Shown here: piece by piece, positions 44,641-53,787 of the stretch
How positions within the stretch are numbered: the stretch's first letter is position 1
Layout: every line of letters begins with the position of its first letter
DNA from: Ornithinibacillus californiensis
Lineage (GTDB): Bacteria > Bacillota > Bacilli > Bacillales > Amphibacillaceae
DNA length: 55,316 nucleotides
Assembly: GCF_001038485.1 (NCBI RefSeq)
Contig: NZ_LDUE01000045.1
Location: 1 to 55,316, forward strand
Direction: 5' to 3'
Notes under the pieces: generated by a model
Databases searched by the model: none
What the model saw: only the letters and a program-made list of their open reading frames with translations
Told to the model about the DNA's origin: nothing
Program-made: the position numbers and the translations under genes

Positions 44641-44671
44641 TCCATGCTTCGATTAGGAGCATGGATTTTTG
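44639..44671 (+). terminator. Rho-independent terminator of the arabinose-type operon
   Basis: AATCCATGCT, nine-base loop, AGCATGGATTTTTG. The stem begins at the stop codon of the GT-C gene. Confidence 0.9.
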
Positions 44672-44732
44672 TTTACCTTAATTTGACTAGATTTGATATA
44701 AAAAATAGCAAAAAATATTAAGGGTGTGTGAA

Positions 44733-45662
44733 ATGAAAGTTGTTAAAAAACGAACCCCCAGCAAAGAGCTACAGATTCTAGATATCTTATCTTACCGTAG
44801 TAATTTATCAGAGAAGGATACACAGCAGTTGCTTAAACTAAAAAAAGGCTATGAAGGTGAATTATTATTTGACCAGCTCCTCGACCAGCAACTCCAGTCC
44901 GAATGCCTCGTTATAAGAGATTTACTTCTAACAGTCAATAATAGTACTTTCCAGATTGATACACTTATTATTTTCCCAACCATAATTGAATTAATTGACG
45001 TGAAGTATTTTGAAGGAGAATATATTTACCAGAAGGATAATTTTTATAAAGACACCGATTACAAGATTAAGAATCCAGAACATCAATTAATACGGGCAGA
45101 AACACTATTACATCAACTACTCCAACGTCACGGAATGAAAACCCTAATAAATTCTTCAGTCGTTTTCATTAATCCAGAATTCACCCTATACAACTCTCCA
45201 CGGGACAAGCCTTTCATCTTACCGACCCAGATTAACTCCTTTATAAAAAGACTTAATTCCAATTACTCTAAGGTAACTAAGCAAAATCAAGCAATCGCAA
45301 ATAAATTGATCTCCCTTCACCAAGAAGATTCTCCATACCAAACAATCCCTGAATATCATTATGACCAAGTTCAAAAAGGAGTCGTCTGCCATCAATGTCA
45401 TTCATTTTCCGTTGTGCTGCAGGGGCATTATTGTCACTGCAATGATTGTGGGGGCAAAATGTTATTATCCGAAGCAATAATTCACACCCTTCGTGATTTC
45501 ACCATACTTTTTCCTGACAAAAAAATAACTACAGGTAATGTTTATGATTGGTGTGTCATTATTTCATCAAAACAAAGAATAAAAAGAATCCTGATGAAGC
45601 ATTTCAAATTTGTCTATAATAGACGCTGGTCTTATTATGAATGGAAAGCCCCTGGGAGGTAG
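44733..45662 (+). CDS. NERD-domain protein with zinc ribbon
   Basis: Cytoplasmic protein of 309 residues. An N-terminal helical part leads to a NERD (nuclease-related) domain at about 38-150: GYEGELLFDQLL, then FQIDTLIIFPTIIELIDVKYF, with the D...E-x-K arrangement of the PD-(D/E)XK fold. A Cys4-type zinc ribbon follows (VVCHQCH, then CHCNDCGG, about 220-240). The last part is basic with a possible HTH (NVYDWCVIISSKQRIKRILM). A DNA-processing role is suggested by family but unproven. ATG 44733 is chosen because AAGGGTG lies six bases ahead; GTG 44724 overlaps that site. Confidence 0.82.
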   Translation: MKVVKKRTPSKELQILDILSYRSNLSEKDTQQLLKLKKGYEGELLFDQLLDQQLQSECLVIRDLLLTVNNSTFQIDTLIIFPTIIELIDVKYFEGEYIYQKDNFYKDTDYKIKNPEHQLIRAETLLHQLLQRHGMKTLINSSVVFINPEFTLYNSPRDKPFILPTQINSFIKRLNSNYSKVTKQNQAIANKLISLHQEDSPYQTIPEYHYDQVQKGVVCHQCHSFSVVLQGHYCHCNDCGGKMLLSEAIIHTLRDFTILFPDKKITTGNVYDWCVIISSKQRIKRILMKHFKFVYNRRWSYYEWKAPGR

Positions 45663-45726
45663 ATAACTTGCCAGGGGTTCGTTGTTTCCACTACTCTATG
45701 ATTCATATTAGGTACAATTCCCTTTC

Positions 45727-46130
45727 ACAATGATGCATAAGCCCATTCCATGTTTCGTTTCGAACCCAAATCCTGCTCAAAGTGGTTCATAGCCTCTTTC
45801 TATGATTCTTTTCAAAATGATTCATAGACTTTTTCTATGGATTATTTCAAATACGATTCCTAATCAAAATGATTCATAGGCTCTTCCTATGATTCATTTC
45901 AAACACATTTTCCATCAAAGTGATTCATAGGCTCTTTCTATGATTAATTTCAAATACATTTCCCCATCAAAGTGATTCATAGGCTCTTTCTATGATTCAT
46001 TTTAAATACATTTCCCCATCAAAATGATTCATAGACTCTTTCTATGATTCATTTCAAACACATTTCACCATCAAAATGATTCAAAAGCACTTTCTATGAT
46101 TCATTTCATCCAAATCCCAACTCAAAATCC
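45727..46130 (+). repeat. 52-bp tandem array B (about eight units)
   Basis: Units start at 45727, 45779, 45814, 45866, 45917, 45969, 46021, 46073 and a partial at 46124. Periods are 52, except one of 35 and two of 51. The best unit reads AAAATGATTCATAG, loop, CTATGATTCATTTC, then a 17-base spacer ending CCATC. The two arms are complementary apart from one central pair. Confidence 0.9.
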
Positions 46131-46137
46131 ACCCAAC

Positions 46138-46183
46138 AAAAAAAGCCGCCTCATCTAGGATTAACTCCCAACATGAGACAGCT
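46138..46183 (-). terminator. Terminator of the first tagO-like gene
   Basis: On the minus strand AGCTGTCTCAT, loop, ATGAGGCGGCT, then TTTTTT. It lies eight bases after the stop codon. Confidence 0.8.
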
Positions 46184-46190
46184 CACTAAT

Positions 46191-47237
46191 CTACTTCTTC
46201 TTCCCATCAATAAACCGTAACAACGGTCGATAATTTTCACTGATTAATCCAGTAACCTCTACAATCAACTCTACTAAAATCAATAATCCGATTAACAATA
46301 GTGTTGAGCCCCATAACGTTGCTCTTGTAAAGATGATTGCTGCAACACTGAATAGTCCACTCATCGCATAGATAATGATAACGGTTTGACGATGTGTAAA
46401 GCCTAGTTTAATTAAACAGTGGTGTAGGTGAAACTTATCAGGCGCTGATAGTGGTTGCTTTTTCACGATACGTCGAACGATTGCAAAGGTTGTATCTAGG
46501 ATTGGAACACCTAGAATAATGATTGGTACAACCAAGGAGAAAATCGCCACGTTCTTGAACAGTCCCATTACCGCAATAACACTAATCATATATCCTAAAA
46601 ATAGGGAACCAGTATCCCCCATAAATATTTTTGCAGGGTAGAAATTAAACACTAAGAATCCTAGTGTACTTCCAAATAATAATATCCCGATTAGTGCCAT
46701 TAATGGATCGCCCATCGAAATTGCTAAGCCTGAAATAGTAAGAACAGCAATCGCAGAAACCCCTGCTGCTAATCCATCTAATCCATCAATTAGATTAATA
46801 GCATTTGTGATTGCTACAATCCAGATAATCGTAATTGGGATAGCAAAATAGCCGAATTCGATTTCATTTCCATTTGGTAGTGTAATAAAGTCGATTTGAA
46901 TGCCACCTGCAACTGTGACAACTGCTGCAACCAATTGGCCTAACAGCTTTGACTTTGCGGGTAATTCCTTAATGTCATCCAGTACACCAACAGCTACAAT
47001 AATCAGCCCACCTAGAAGAATCGGCCATGCCTGAATCGTATCTGGAATGAATAACAAGACTCCAATTAAAAAGCTTAGGAAAATAGCTAATCCACCTAGT
47101 CTAGGCATCGTTTGTTTATGTACTTTTCGATAATTAGGCTTATCGACTGCGCCGACTTTAATTGCTAGCTTTTTGACATAAGGTGTTAAAATTATGGAAG
47201 CAATAAACGTAACAACTAGAGCAATTATAAATTGCAT
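46191..47237 (-). CDS. tagO: Undecaprenyl-phosphate GlcNAc-1-phosphate transferase (TagO/WecA family), copy 1
   Basis: Polytopic membrane enzyme of 348 residues with about eleven segments that starts wall-polymer synthesis by making GlcNAc-PP-undecaprenol. Seen: KVHKQTMPRLGG, VGVLDDIKELPAKSK (Asp pair), NAINLIDGLDGLA, KIFMGDTGSLFLGY and the HLHHCLIKLGFTHRQ nucleotide-site His motif. ATG 47237 behind AGGAGG. It is monocistronic, with its own terminator. A paralogue of about 60% visible identity lies at 53787, so the cell may start two polymers. Confidence 0.9.
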   Translation of the reverse strand: MQFIIALVVTFIASIILTPYVKKLAIKVGAVDKPNYRKVHKQTMPRLGGLAIFLSFLIGVLLFIPDTIQAWPILLGGLIIVAVGVLDDIKELPAKSKLLGQLVAAVVTVAGGIQIDFITLPNGNEIEFGYFAIPITIIWIVAITNAINLIDGLDGLAAGVSAIAVLTISGLAISMGDPLMALIGILLFGSTLGFLVFNFYPAKIFMGDTGSLFLGYMISVIAVMGLFKNVAIFSLVVPIIILGVPILDTTFAIVRRIVKKQPLSAPDKFHLHHCLIKLGFTHRQTVIIIYAMSGLFSVAAIIFTRATLWGSTLLLIGLLILVELIVEVTGLISENYRPLLRFIDGKKK

Positions 47238-47409
47238 GTTAAATCCTCCTAGAATAGTTCCTTGGACTAGATATAATTATAGATTTTAATTCTACTAATC
47301 AATTAGACGAAAACAAACATTTAAAAGTTTCACTGTTTCATATTTTTTTATCTCTTACCTATTATAGGCATTTGCAAATAAAAATCAATCACAAACTCGG
47401 GGGTTGTGA

Positions 47410-48447
47410 TTAAAATGAATCGACATCCCCTTGCGTGACCCACCAGTCTTGTTTATTCGACATAGTTCTACCTTCTAACTGATGGATAACCAGTGCCATT
47501 GGACGGTCTTTTTCCTTAAATCCATACTTACTTAATACATTGGTTGCGGTGTTTTCAGGGAAAAACCAAGACTGAATCATATCGGTATCTTTTAAATGGT
47601 TTATTGCTCCCTTTAACAAGTACTCCCAAATTTTCTCATCTTCATATCCTAACCAATCCACAATATAACCTATCGTAGCAGCTCCCTTTTTTAAGGGGGT
47701 CTTTTCTATTTTTACAACGATGTAACCTTTAAGCTCATCTTTATGTAACAAGGCTAAAATAGTGTAAGTTTTGTCAGGATGCTGTTTAAAGCGCCAGTTT
47801 AAATAATTCGCATCTCGCTTTAGCATGATTGGTTTAAACGTACGAAGGTCTTCTGCTAATTTATCGAATCGCGCACCAGCCTGTCCAACTTCAACAAGCT
47901 CCCAATCACCTGAAAGATTGGGTCTGGTTCCTTTCAATTTTAGCTTTTTATATATTTCACCAATTGGCTTCAGGAGGGACTGTCCCCCTATCATGCCCGC
48001 ACCAATTGTTATCGGATCCAAGATTGTCATGTACCGGGAGATGTTTTCTACATCAATGGCATTTGTGTATTTCATCAATAGTTCTTTTGCTTTCGGTGCT
48101 GGGAAGCCGTATAGGTAATTAATATTTGCGTTCTTTGCTTCTTCTAGCATCCGCTGATTTAACTTTCCATAAATTCCTTTTCCTCTAGCATCGGAGTCAA
48201 CCATCGTATCGACACGGAGGCCAATCTTAGCCTTCTCCCCTTCTATATATGCATCCGCAACCCACAGTGCAATATGTCCAAGAATCTTCCCTTCCTCTTC
48301 AAACACAAGGACAAACGGGTTCATGGACTCTGGGTGATTGATATACTTCCACTCCCAATGAGATAGGCTACGGTCTTTTTTAAATACTTTCATATATAGT
48401 GCCTGAATGTTTTCTTCATCGCCTTTTTGGTAAAAACGAATGGTCAA
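47410..48447 (-). CDS. GNAT-family N-acetyltransferase
   Basis: Cytoplasmic protein of 345 residues. The N-terminal GNAT domain shows MTIRFYQKGDEENIQALYMK, ILGHIALWVAD and the acetyl-CoA loop DSDARGKGIYGKLN (about 95-110). A second half with NWRFKQHPDKTYTILAL and a GNAT-like repeat (GYIVVKIE) suggests a tandem fold, as in sugar acetyltransferases. It starts at TTG 48447 behind AGAGGTGA. It follows the PIG-L deacetylase and MurJ-like genes on the same strand, so N-deacetylation and acylation of a glycan is a reasonable guess. A 16-base palindromic repeat half-site is embedded at 47973-47988. Confidence 0.75.
   Translation of the reverse strand: MTIRFYQKGDEENIQALYMKVFKKDRSLSHWEWKYINHPESMNPFVLVFEEEGKILGHIALWVADAYIEGEKAKIGLRVDTMVDSDARGKGIYGKLNQRMLEEAKNANINYLYGFPAPKAKELLMKYTNAIDVENISRYMTILDPITIGAGMIGGQSLLKPIGEIYKKLKLKGTRPNLSGDWELVEVGQAGARFDKLAEDLRTFKPIMLKRDANYLNWRFKQHPDKTYTILALLHKDELKGYIVVKIEKTPLKKGAATIGYIVDWLGYEDEKIWEYLLKGAINHLKDTDMIQSWFFPENTATNVLSKYGFKEKDRPMALVIHQLEGRTMSNKQDWWVTQGDVDSF
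47973..47988 (+). repeat. GGGACTGTCCC half-site inside the GNAT gene
   Basis: GGAGGGACTGTCCCCC within the coding sequence, in frame, encoding part of GMIGGQSLLK. A solo arm of the palindrome family. Confidence 0.6.
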
Positions 48448-48488
48448 TTAGCTCACCTCTAATAAGAAAGTAGCTCTAATAATTAGAA

Positions 48489-49379
48489 CTACTTTTCTAT
48501 GCTTTGTTTATAAAATTGTTTTTTAGCATCTAGATTTTTATATATTGCCCATAATAGTGTATCCGTTCGATTAGCCTGTTTAAACATGGCTGGGAACTTT
48601 TTACTTTCTGTCGCTAATTTATCGCAGTGTTGAATAAAGGAATCAATAGTTGGCTCTACAAAGACCTCGACCGCTTCCACTTCTTCTTGTATAAGATTGG
48701 TCTTTAATCGATTTAATTCTACAAAACCATCAAAAGCAATCTTTTGTGAACTGAATACGTTTATCGCTTTCTTCTTTTCTTCAATTGTATCCGAAATGTC
48801 TACCACACAATTAATAAACTCAGGTGGTATCGGACAATTGATTTCATACATGCGGATAGTAACATCTTGGTATTCCGAATTACGTAGTACATCGGCTAAT
48901 GTTTTCGCAGTTTGCGTGTGATCCGTGTGAGCATCAATAAAGGAAGTAGTATAAATGATATCTGGTTTTACTTGGTCAATCATTTCTTTGAACTTAGATT
49001 GAGATTCTTCATTACTTCTTACTTTGCCATCTGGAAGTCCTAAGTATTGAATCGACGTAATGCCTAGAATATGCTTTACCTTTTCCGTTTCTTCCATACG
49101 AATTCTTGTTAGCTCTTCTTTGGATAAATCACTAACACTATTCGATCCATCTGTGACAAAGACACAATGAACTTCTGCGCCCTCATTTGCATGTTTTCGA
49201 ATAACACCACCAGGTCCGATTGTTTCATCATCCATGTGAGGAGCAAAGACCAATATCCGCTTAGCGTTTTTCGTAGTCGAAAGCTGCTTTTCTTGCTTAT
49301 AATGCCGTTGCAAAATAAACCTCGTCAGCGGAATATTTATTGGTTTTAATATAGTAATTAATAATTGTTTTACGTTCAT
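48489..49379 (-). CDS. PIG-L family N-deacetylase
   Basis: Zinc-dependent LmbE/PIG-L deacetylase of 296 residues. The signature FAPHMDDETIGPGGVI (about 45-60) supplies Asp and His ligands, and IDAHTDHTQTA (about 148-158) the third His. The basic N-terminus before the domain (ITILKPINIPLTRFILQRHY) could lie on the membrane. Family members remove acetyl from GlcNAc-containing lipids or small glycoconjugates. Its AGGAG lies across the stop codon of the MurJ-like gene, five bases upstream, showing tight coupling. The GNAT gene follows after about 40 bases. Confidence 0.85.
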   Translation of the reverse strand: MNVKQLLITILKPINIPLTRFILQRHYKQEKQLSTTKNAKRILVFAPHMDDETIGPGGVIRKHANEGAEVHCVFVTDGSNSVSDLSKEELTRIRMEETEKVKHILGITSIQYLGLPDGKVRSNEESQSKFKEMIDQVKPDIIYTTSFIDAHTDHTQTAKTLADVLRNSEYQDVTIRMYEINCPIPPEFINCVVDISDTIEEKKKAINVFSSQKIAFDGFVELNRLKTNLIQEEVEAVEVFVEPTIDSFIQHCDKLATESKKFPAMFKQANRTDTLLWAIYKNLDAKKQFYKQSIEK

Positions 49380-49384
49380 ACAGT

Positions 49385-50911
49385 TTACTCCTCTGTCACT
49401 GTTCTTTTCTTTTTGAAAAATTTCTCCAGTAAAAACAGTAAGGATTGAGATTTTACAAGATAAGCCCCAACTAAGTAGACAAATGCTCCGATTGAGGCAA
49501 CTATTATTATTTGAGCAATATTATGCCACTGATCTATAAATGGCAATATCGGATATATGACAGCAGCCATTACACCGGTTACAGCAGTGATTTTTAGAAA
49601 CTCTACTGTCAGATATTTCAAGTTTAATCCACCGACTAATTTATGGAAGACAATAAATTGTGCTCCGACATAAAATAGCGCGTTAATTGATGCGGATAAT
49701 GGTATTCCGAGATAACCAAACCATTTCGTAAAGATAAAGTTTAAGATAATATTTAAGAAAATGGACAAGCCACTTATAAATAAGATGAGGTGTCCTTTTT
49801 TTAATGAGTAAAAACCTTTATTAGTAATATTGTTTAAGCTAAAAAATAATACGGAGCCAAAATATAGGTAAGCAACTTGAGCAGTAGCAATTGTTGCTTC
49901 TGCAGTAAATGCTCCTCGTTGGTATAGGAGTTCAATAATATTTGGCATTAATAGAAGCATTCCAATTATAGATGGAAGTAAGATCAAATACATTAACGTA
50001 AATCCTTGTTCAATTCCTCGTTTAAATAATTTGGTGTTATCTGTTGAAATTGCTCTTGAAAGCAATGGAAAGATAATAGTACCGATTGTTACACCAAATA
50101 TACCTTGAGGCATATGGACGAGGTTCTTTGCATAGTTAATATAGGTTACGGCACCTTCTTCAAAGTAACTGGCAAAAATCGTTCCTACCATGAGGTTGAT
50201 TTGACCAACTGCAACGGTTAGACCTACTGGGATAAATACCCAATAAAAGTGTTTTATTTCAAACCAGTCCATTTTCCCTTTTAGTTGTAGCGTCTTTTTG
50301 GGAACTACCAAGATGAACTTAAAGACTAATGATAAAACAGTACCGATTAAATAACCTATTGCTAATGAATATACACCAATTTTGTTCGCAAACAAAATTG
50401 CGGCGATGATAGAAGATGCAAGCACAATAATTTGGGAGACTTGTGAGAGCGAGAATTTATTCTCTGCATCAAACAATGCCTCTAATACTGCATTCATACC
50501 GACGAAAATAATCGACATAAAGAAGAAAATCGCAACCCAGATCGCAATTTCTGTTCCGTGTGGGTTAAACTCTGGGTAGAACATCGGAATATAAATTGGA
50601 GCAAGTAGAGCTCCAATAATCGATACTAGGATGCTTATGACTAACGTACCTTTGAATACTTGACCTAGATGATGTTTTCCTTGTTGCTTCTCCAAAGCGT
50701 CTATGTAACTTGGGACGAATGCATTTTTCATACCAGTCGTCATGAATAGAATAAACATATTCGGGATTATAAATGCAGCGTAGTACGCACTTGCCGCATA
50801 GCTATCACCAAAGTAATTTGCAACAACCATATCACGAAGTAAACCTGATACTTTCAGTAGCAACGATGCCCCAATAAACAGTAGACTTGCTAGACCTAGT
50901 TTAGATTTCAA
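49385..50911 (-). CDS. murJ: MurJ/MviN-like lipid-linked oligosaccharide flippase
   Basis: Protein of 508 residues with about fourteen hydrophobic segments. N-terminus LASLLFIGASLLLKVSGLLR, then YYAAFIIPNMFILFMTTGMKNAFVPSY and the later PQGIFGVTIGTIIFPLLSRA place it in the MurJ (MOP) group, which flips lipid II. Because it is linked to a deacetylase and an acetyltransferase, it could instead flip a wall-polymer intermediate. The start is TTG 50911: the nearby ATG at 50915 reads four codons into a stop, and AGAGG fits the TTG. It lies downstream of repeat array C. Confidence 0.85.
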   Translation of the reverse strand: MKSKLGLASLLFIGASLLLKVSGLLRDMVVANYFGDSYAASAYYAAFIIPNMFILFMTTGMKNAFVPSYIDALEKQQGKHHLGQVFKGTLVISILVSIIGALLAPIYIPMFYPEFNPHGTEIAIWVAIFFFMSIIFVGMNAVLEALFDAENKFSLSQVSQIIVLASSIIAAILFANKIGVYSLAIGYLIGTVLSLVFKFILVVPKKTLQLKGKMDWFEIKHFYWVFIPVGLTVAVGQINLMVGTIFASYFEEGAVTYINYAKNLVHMPQGIFGVTIGTIIFPLLSRAISTDNTKLFKRGIEQGFTLMYLILLPSIIGMLLLMPNIIELLYQRGAFTAEATIATAQVAYLYFGSVLFFSLNNITNKGFYSLKKGHLILFISGLSIFLNIILNFIFTKWFGYLGIPLSASINALFYVGAQFIVFHKLVGGLNLKYLTVEFLKITAVTGVMAAVIYPILPFIDQWHNIAQIIIVASIGAFVYLVGAYLVKSQSLLFLLEKFFKKKRTVTEE

Positions 50912-51090
50912 CCATAATACCTCTCTCGTTTAACATTTCATGCTCCTAAAATTATAACTTTTATTTTACCATATTTCTCACAATAGCTAAACTATGTAAT
51001 AAATCTTTGTTGAAAATGTTGTCTATAATTGCACTATGATTCATTTATGAGGCATTCTTTTATTAAGAGTAAGTAAGCTAGCTAGGTGGG

Positions 51091-51765
51091 CTATGATTCG
51101 TTTCAGCTGCTCATTTGTGTCAAAATGACGCTTAGGACTGCTCTATGATTCATTTCACCCGCTCGCTTGCGTCTAAATGATGCTTAGAACCACTCTATGA
51201 TTCATTTCAACTACTCACTTGCGTAAAAATGACGTTTAGAACCACTCTATGATTCATTTCAACTACTCACTTGCGTCAAAATGACGTTTAGTACCACTCT
51301 ATGATTCATTTCAGTTGCTCACTCATGTCAAAATGACGTTTAGTACCACTCTGATTCATTTCAGCTGCTCACTTGAATCAAAATGACGCTTAGGATCACT
51401 CTATGATTCATTTCAGCTGCTCACTTGAATCAAAATGACGCTTAGGACTCCTCTATGCTTCATTTCATCTACTCACTCATCTCAAAATGACGTTTAGAAC
51501 CACTCTATGAATCATTTCAACTACTCACTTGCGTCAAAATGACGTTTAGAACCACTCTATGAATCATTTCAACTACTCACTTGCGTCAAAATGACGTTTA
51601 GAACCACTCTATGATTCATTTCAACCTCTCGCTTGTGTCAAAATGACGTTTAGAACTCCTCTATGCTTCACTTCGACCTCCCAATCATCTCAAAATGATG
51701 CTTAGAACCGCTTCATGCTTCATTTCAACGACCACTTATGCCAAAAATGACGTCTGCACACCTTA
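51091..51765 (+). repeat. 52-bp tandem array C (about twelve units plus partial ends)
   Basis: Units start at 51122, 51174, 51226, 51278, 51330, 51380, 51432, 51484, 51536, 51588, 51640 and 51692, with a half unit before and a partial from 51743. All steps are 52, except one of 50 and a last one of 51. The unit is AAAATGACGTTTAGAACCAC followed by TCTATGATTCATTTC and a spacer ending TTGCGTC. It fills most of the 900-bp gap between the MurJ-like and LtaS-like genes; no gene is seen there. Confidence 0.92.
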
Positions 51766-51790
51766 GCACTACGCCCTTCCTAAAAAAGCT

Positions 51791-51822
51791 AAAAACCATA
51801 CGAACAACTTCGTATGGTTTTT
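51791..51822 (-). terminator. Terminator of the LtaS-like gene
   Basis: AAAAACCATACGAA, loop CAAC, TTCGTATGGTTTTT: a perfect 14-bp stem nine bases after the stop. Confidence 0.92.
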
Positions 51823-51831
51823 AAATAATTC

Positions 51832-53706
51832 CTATTTATATTCTTCTCTTGTCAGGCTTTGGTAGTATGCATCTGACCATTCATAGAGTTGAAGCATTTT
51901 TAAATAGTATTCCTCAAAATGCTCTTGTGGATCTTCTATATCTTTATAGCGGTCTTGGCCTTTTAAATCATAAATCCGTATGTCATTTCTTGTCGTCTCT
52001 GGAATATAGAGAACTTCATCATTGAAAAATGCTCCTGCTGATAGGTAGTAACGCATACCTAACAAGTTATGCTCATACTGTAATAGATTTTGCCCGAAGT
52101 ATAGTCCTTCTGGCTCGATTCCCATCAGATTGAGAACCGTTGGCATCATGTCCATTTGCCCTCCGGTAGTTTCTATCCGTTGTCCTATCGTTTCCGTTTC
52201 GCCTGGTATACTAACAATAAAAGGAATATTAAAACGATCCACTAAGGAATAGGGGCTCCCTAAAAAGTCTCGAAGCAACTTGACATCATGGTCTTCGACT
52301 AGGCGGCCATGCAGTCCAGAATGATCTCCGTAAAGGACAATTATGGAGTTTTCCCATAAACCTTCGTCTTTTAATTCTTGGAAAAACTGCCCCAAAGTCT
52401 CATCTGCATAGCGAACAGATTGGAAGTAATTCCCGACTAAAGTCCCTTCATATTCATCAGGAAGATTTAAATATTCTTTGTCCGCTGGCATTTCAAATGG
52501 CGTGTGACTCGTTAGAGATAAGACATGCGCATAAAATGGTTTTCCGTCCTCTTTATAATCTCTAAACACATCCATCGTTTTATTATAGAAATAACCATCC
52601 GATGGGCCAAATCCGACTAGATCCTCTTCCCCATAATATTCGATATCATAGTACTCATTAAATCCTAAAGCTGGGTACATAATATGACGGTCCCAATATT
52701 TAATAGTATCTGCATGGAATGTCGCAGTATGGTAACCCTTATCCCGCAGTAGGTAAGGTAAACTCGGTAATTCTTTGTCATCAATGACACTAGAAGTTGG
52801 TGTTTCACCAGCAGGATAAATGGATGTGTTCATAATGAATTCTGCATCAGACGTATTACCTGCACCGATTTGTTGGAACACATTCGTGAAGTAAAAGCTT
52901 TCTTCTACCCATTTATTCAAATTAGGAGTAATTTCCTGGCCACCTACTTTTCGACCTATAACAAAATCTTGTAGAGACTCGATTTGAATTACAATTAGGT
53001 TCCTGTCTTTGCCAATTCCATGGTAATTATGCTCGGAAAATGGTACCGGTTCATTCCCTTTTAATTTGATTACATCCTCTGTTGTAAAATCAATTGCTGC
53101 AGAAGATTTCGTTCTAATCTTATCTTGAAATACTTTTACAACTTGCGAATTGAGTACGCCATTGTGATCCGCAAACAAGGCTTGGTCAAGTATCTTGTCA
53201 TCTCTTAGCACATAGAAATTAATCGCAATTATTACAACTGCTATAGCTAAGATTGGAGTCATTATTTTTCTGGAAATTGTTGTATTCTTGGGGTAATTGA
53301 TAAATTTGCGCAAAACGAAAAACAGTAGTAATATTGCAATGTCAAAAAAGAAGAAGACATAGTCTTTTCCTGAGATAAGCATTAAGGCGCTATCACTAAC
53401 AGAACCAACTTGGTTTAATTGGCCAAGATCGTGATAAGTAGGAAGTGTAATAAAATATCTTTCATAAATAACCATAGAAAATAAAGTTATCGACAATACT
53501 AAATCTATCACTAAATACACAATGAGCTTTAGTCTTTTTAGAAAGAGCTCTATTAATACAAATAGGATAATCACCCATGCGATTTCAAACCAAAGTATTT
53601 TTAGTATATTCAAGTCATCAAATAGTAATGAACGAAAAAGCATGAACTTAATGATAATTGCAACTGTAAAGAATAAAAAGTAACTTTTTGTAAAATTCAA
53701 GTACAT
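51832..53706 (-). CDS. LTA synthase-family sulfatase-fold membrane enzyme
   Basis: Protein of 624 residues with five hydrophobic segments in the first about 170 and a large outer sulfatase-fold domain. Catalytic features: metal ligand Glu in VIQIESLQ (about 243), nucleophile Thr in GAGNTSDAEF (about 285), VLYGDHSGLHG and SLTSHTPFEMP. LtaS-type enzymes transfer glycerol phosphate from phosphatidylglycerol to make or prime lipoteichoic acid, or modify other polymers. ATG 53706 lies very close to its AGAGGTGA; a TTG two codons on would space better. It sits downstream of tagO copy 2 and is monocistronic with a strong terminator. Which member (synthase, primase or stress paralogue) is not decidable. 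Confidence 0.88.
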   Translation of the reverse strand: MYLNFTKSYFLFFTVAIIIKFMLFRSLLFDDLNILKILWFEIAWVIILFVLIELFLKRLKLIVYLVIDLVLSITLFSMVIYERYFITLPTYHDLGQLNQVGSVSDSALMLISGKDYVFFFFDIAILLLFFVLRKFINYPKNTTISRKIMTPILAIAVVIIAINFYVLRDDKILDQALFADHNGVLNSQVVKVFQDKIRTKSSAAIDFTTEDVIKLKGNEPVPFSEHNYHGIGKDRNLIVIQIESLQDFVIGRKVGGQEITPNLNKWVEESFYFTNVFQQIGAGNTSDAEFIMNTSIYPAGETPTSSVIDDKELPSLPYLLRDKGYHTATFHADTIKYWDRHIMYPALGFNEYYDIEYYGEEDLVGFGPSDGYFYNKTMDVFRDYKEDGKPFYAHVLSLTSHTPFEMPADKEYLNLPDEYEGTLVGNYFQSVRYADETLGQFFQELKDEGLWENSIIVLYGDHSGLHGRLVEDHDVKLLRDFLGSPYSLVDRFNIPFIVSIPGETETIGQRIETTGGQMDMMPTVLNLMGIEPEGLYFGQNLLQYEHNLLGMRYYLSAGAFFNDEVLYIPETTRNDIRIYDLKGQDRYKDIEDPQEHFEEYYLKMLQLYEWSDAYYQSLTREEYK

Positions 53707-53749
53707 TCACCTCTAGGTAATAGTACTCTTTTGTAAAATAAATGTAAAG

Positions 53750-53787
53750 AGGTCTATGTTTACTAATTGTATAGTAAACATAGACCT
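53750..53787 (-). terminator. Long perfect hairpin after tagO copy 2
   Basis: AGGTCTATGTTTACTA and its perfect complement around six bases, adjoining the stop codon of the second tagO-like gene. It lacks a clean T-run on either strand, so termination may be weak; it may instead protect the RNA end. Confidence 0.6.

Noticed and set aside
40513-51765. CRISPR arrays at the three 52-bp repeat blocks
   Set aside because: The whole 52-bp unit, including the 'spacer' part, is conserved within each array, so there are no unique spacers, and no cas gene is seen in the window.
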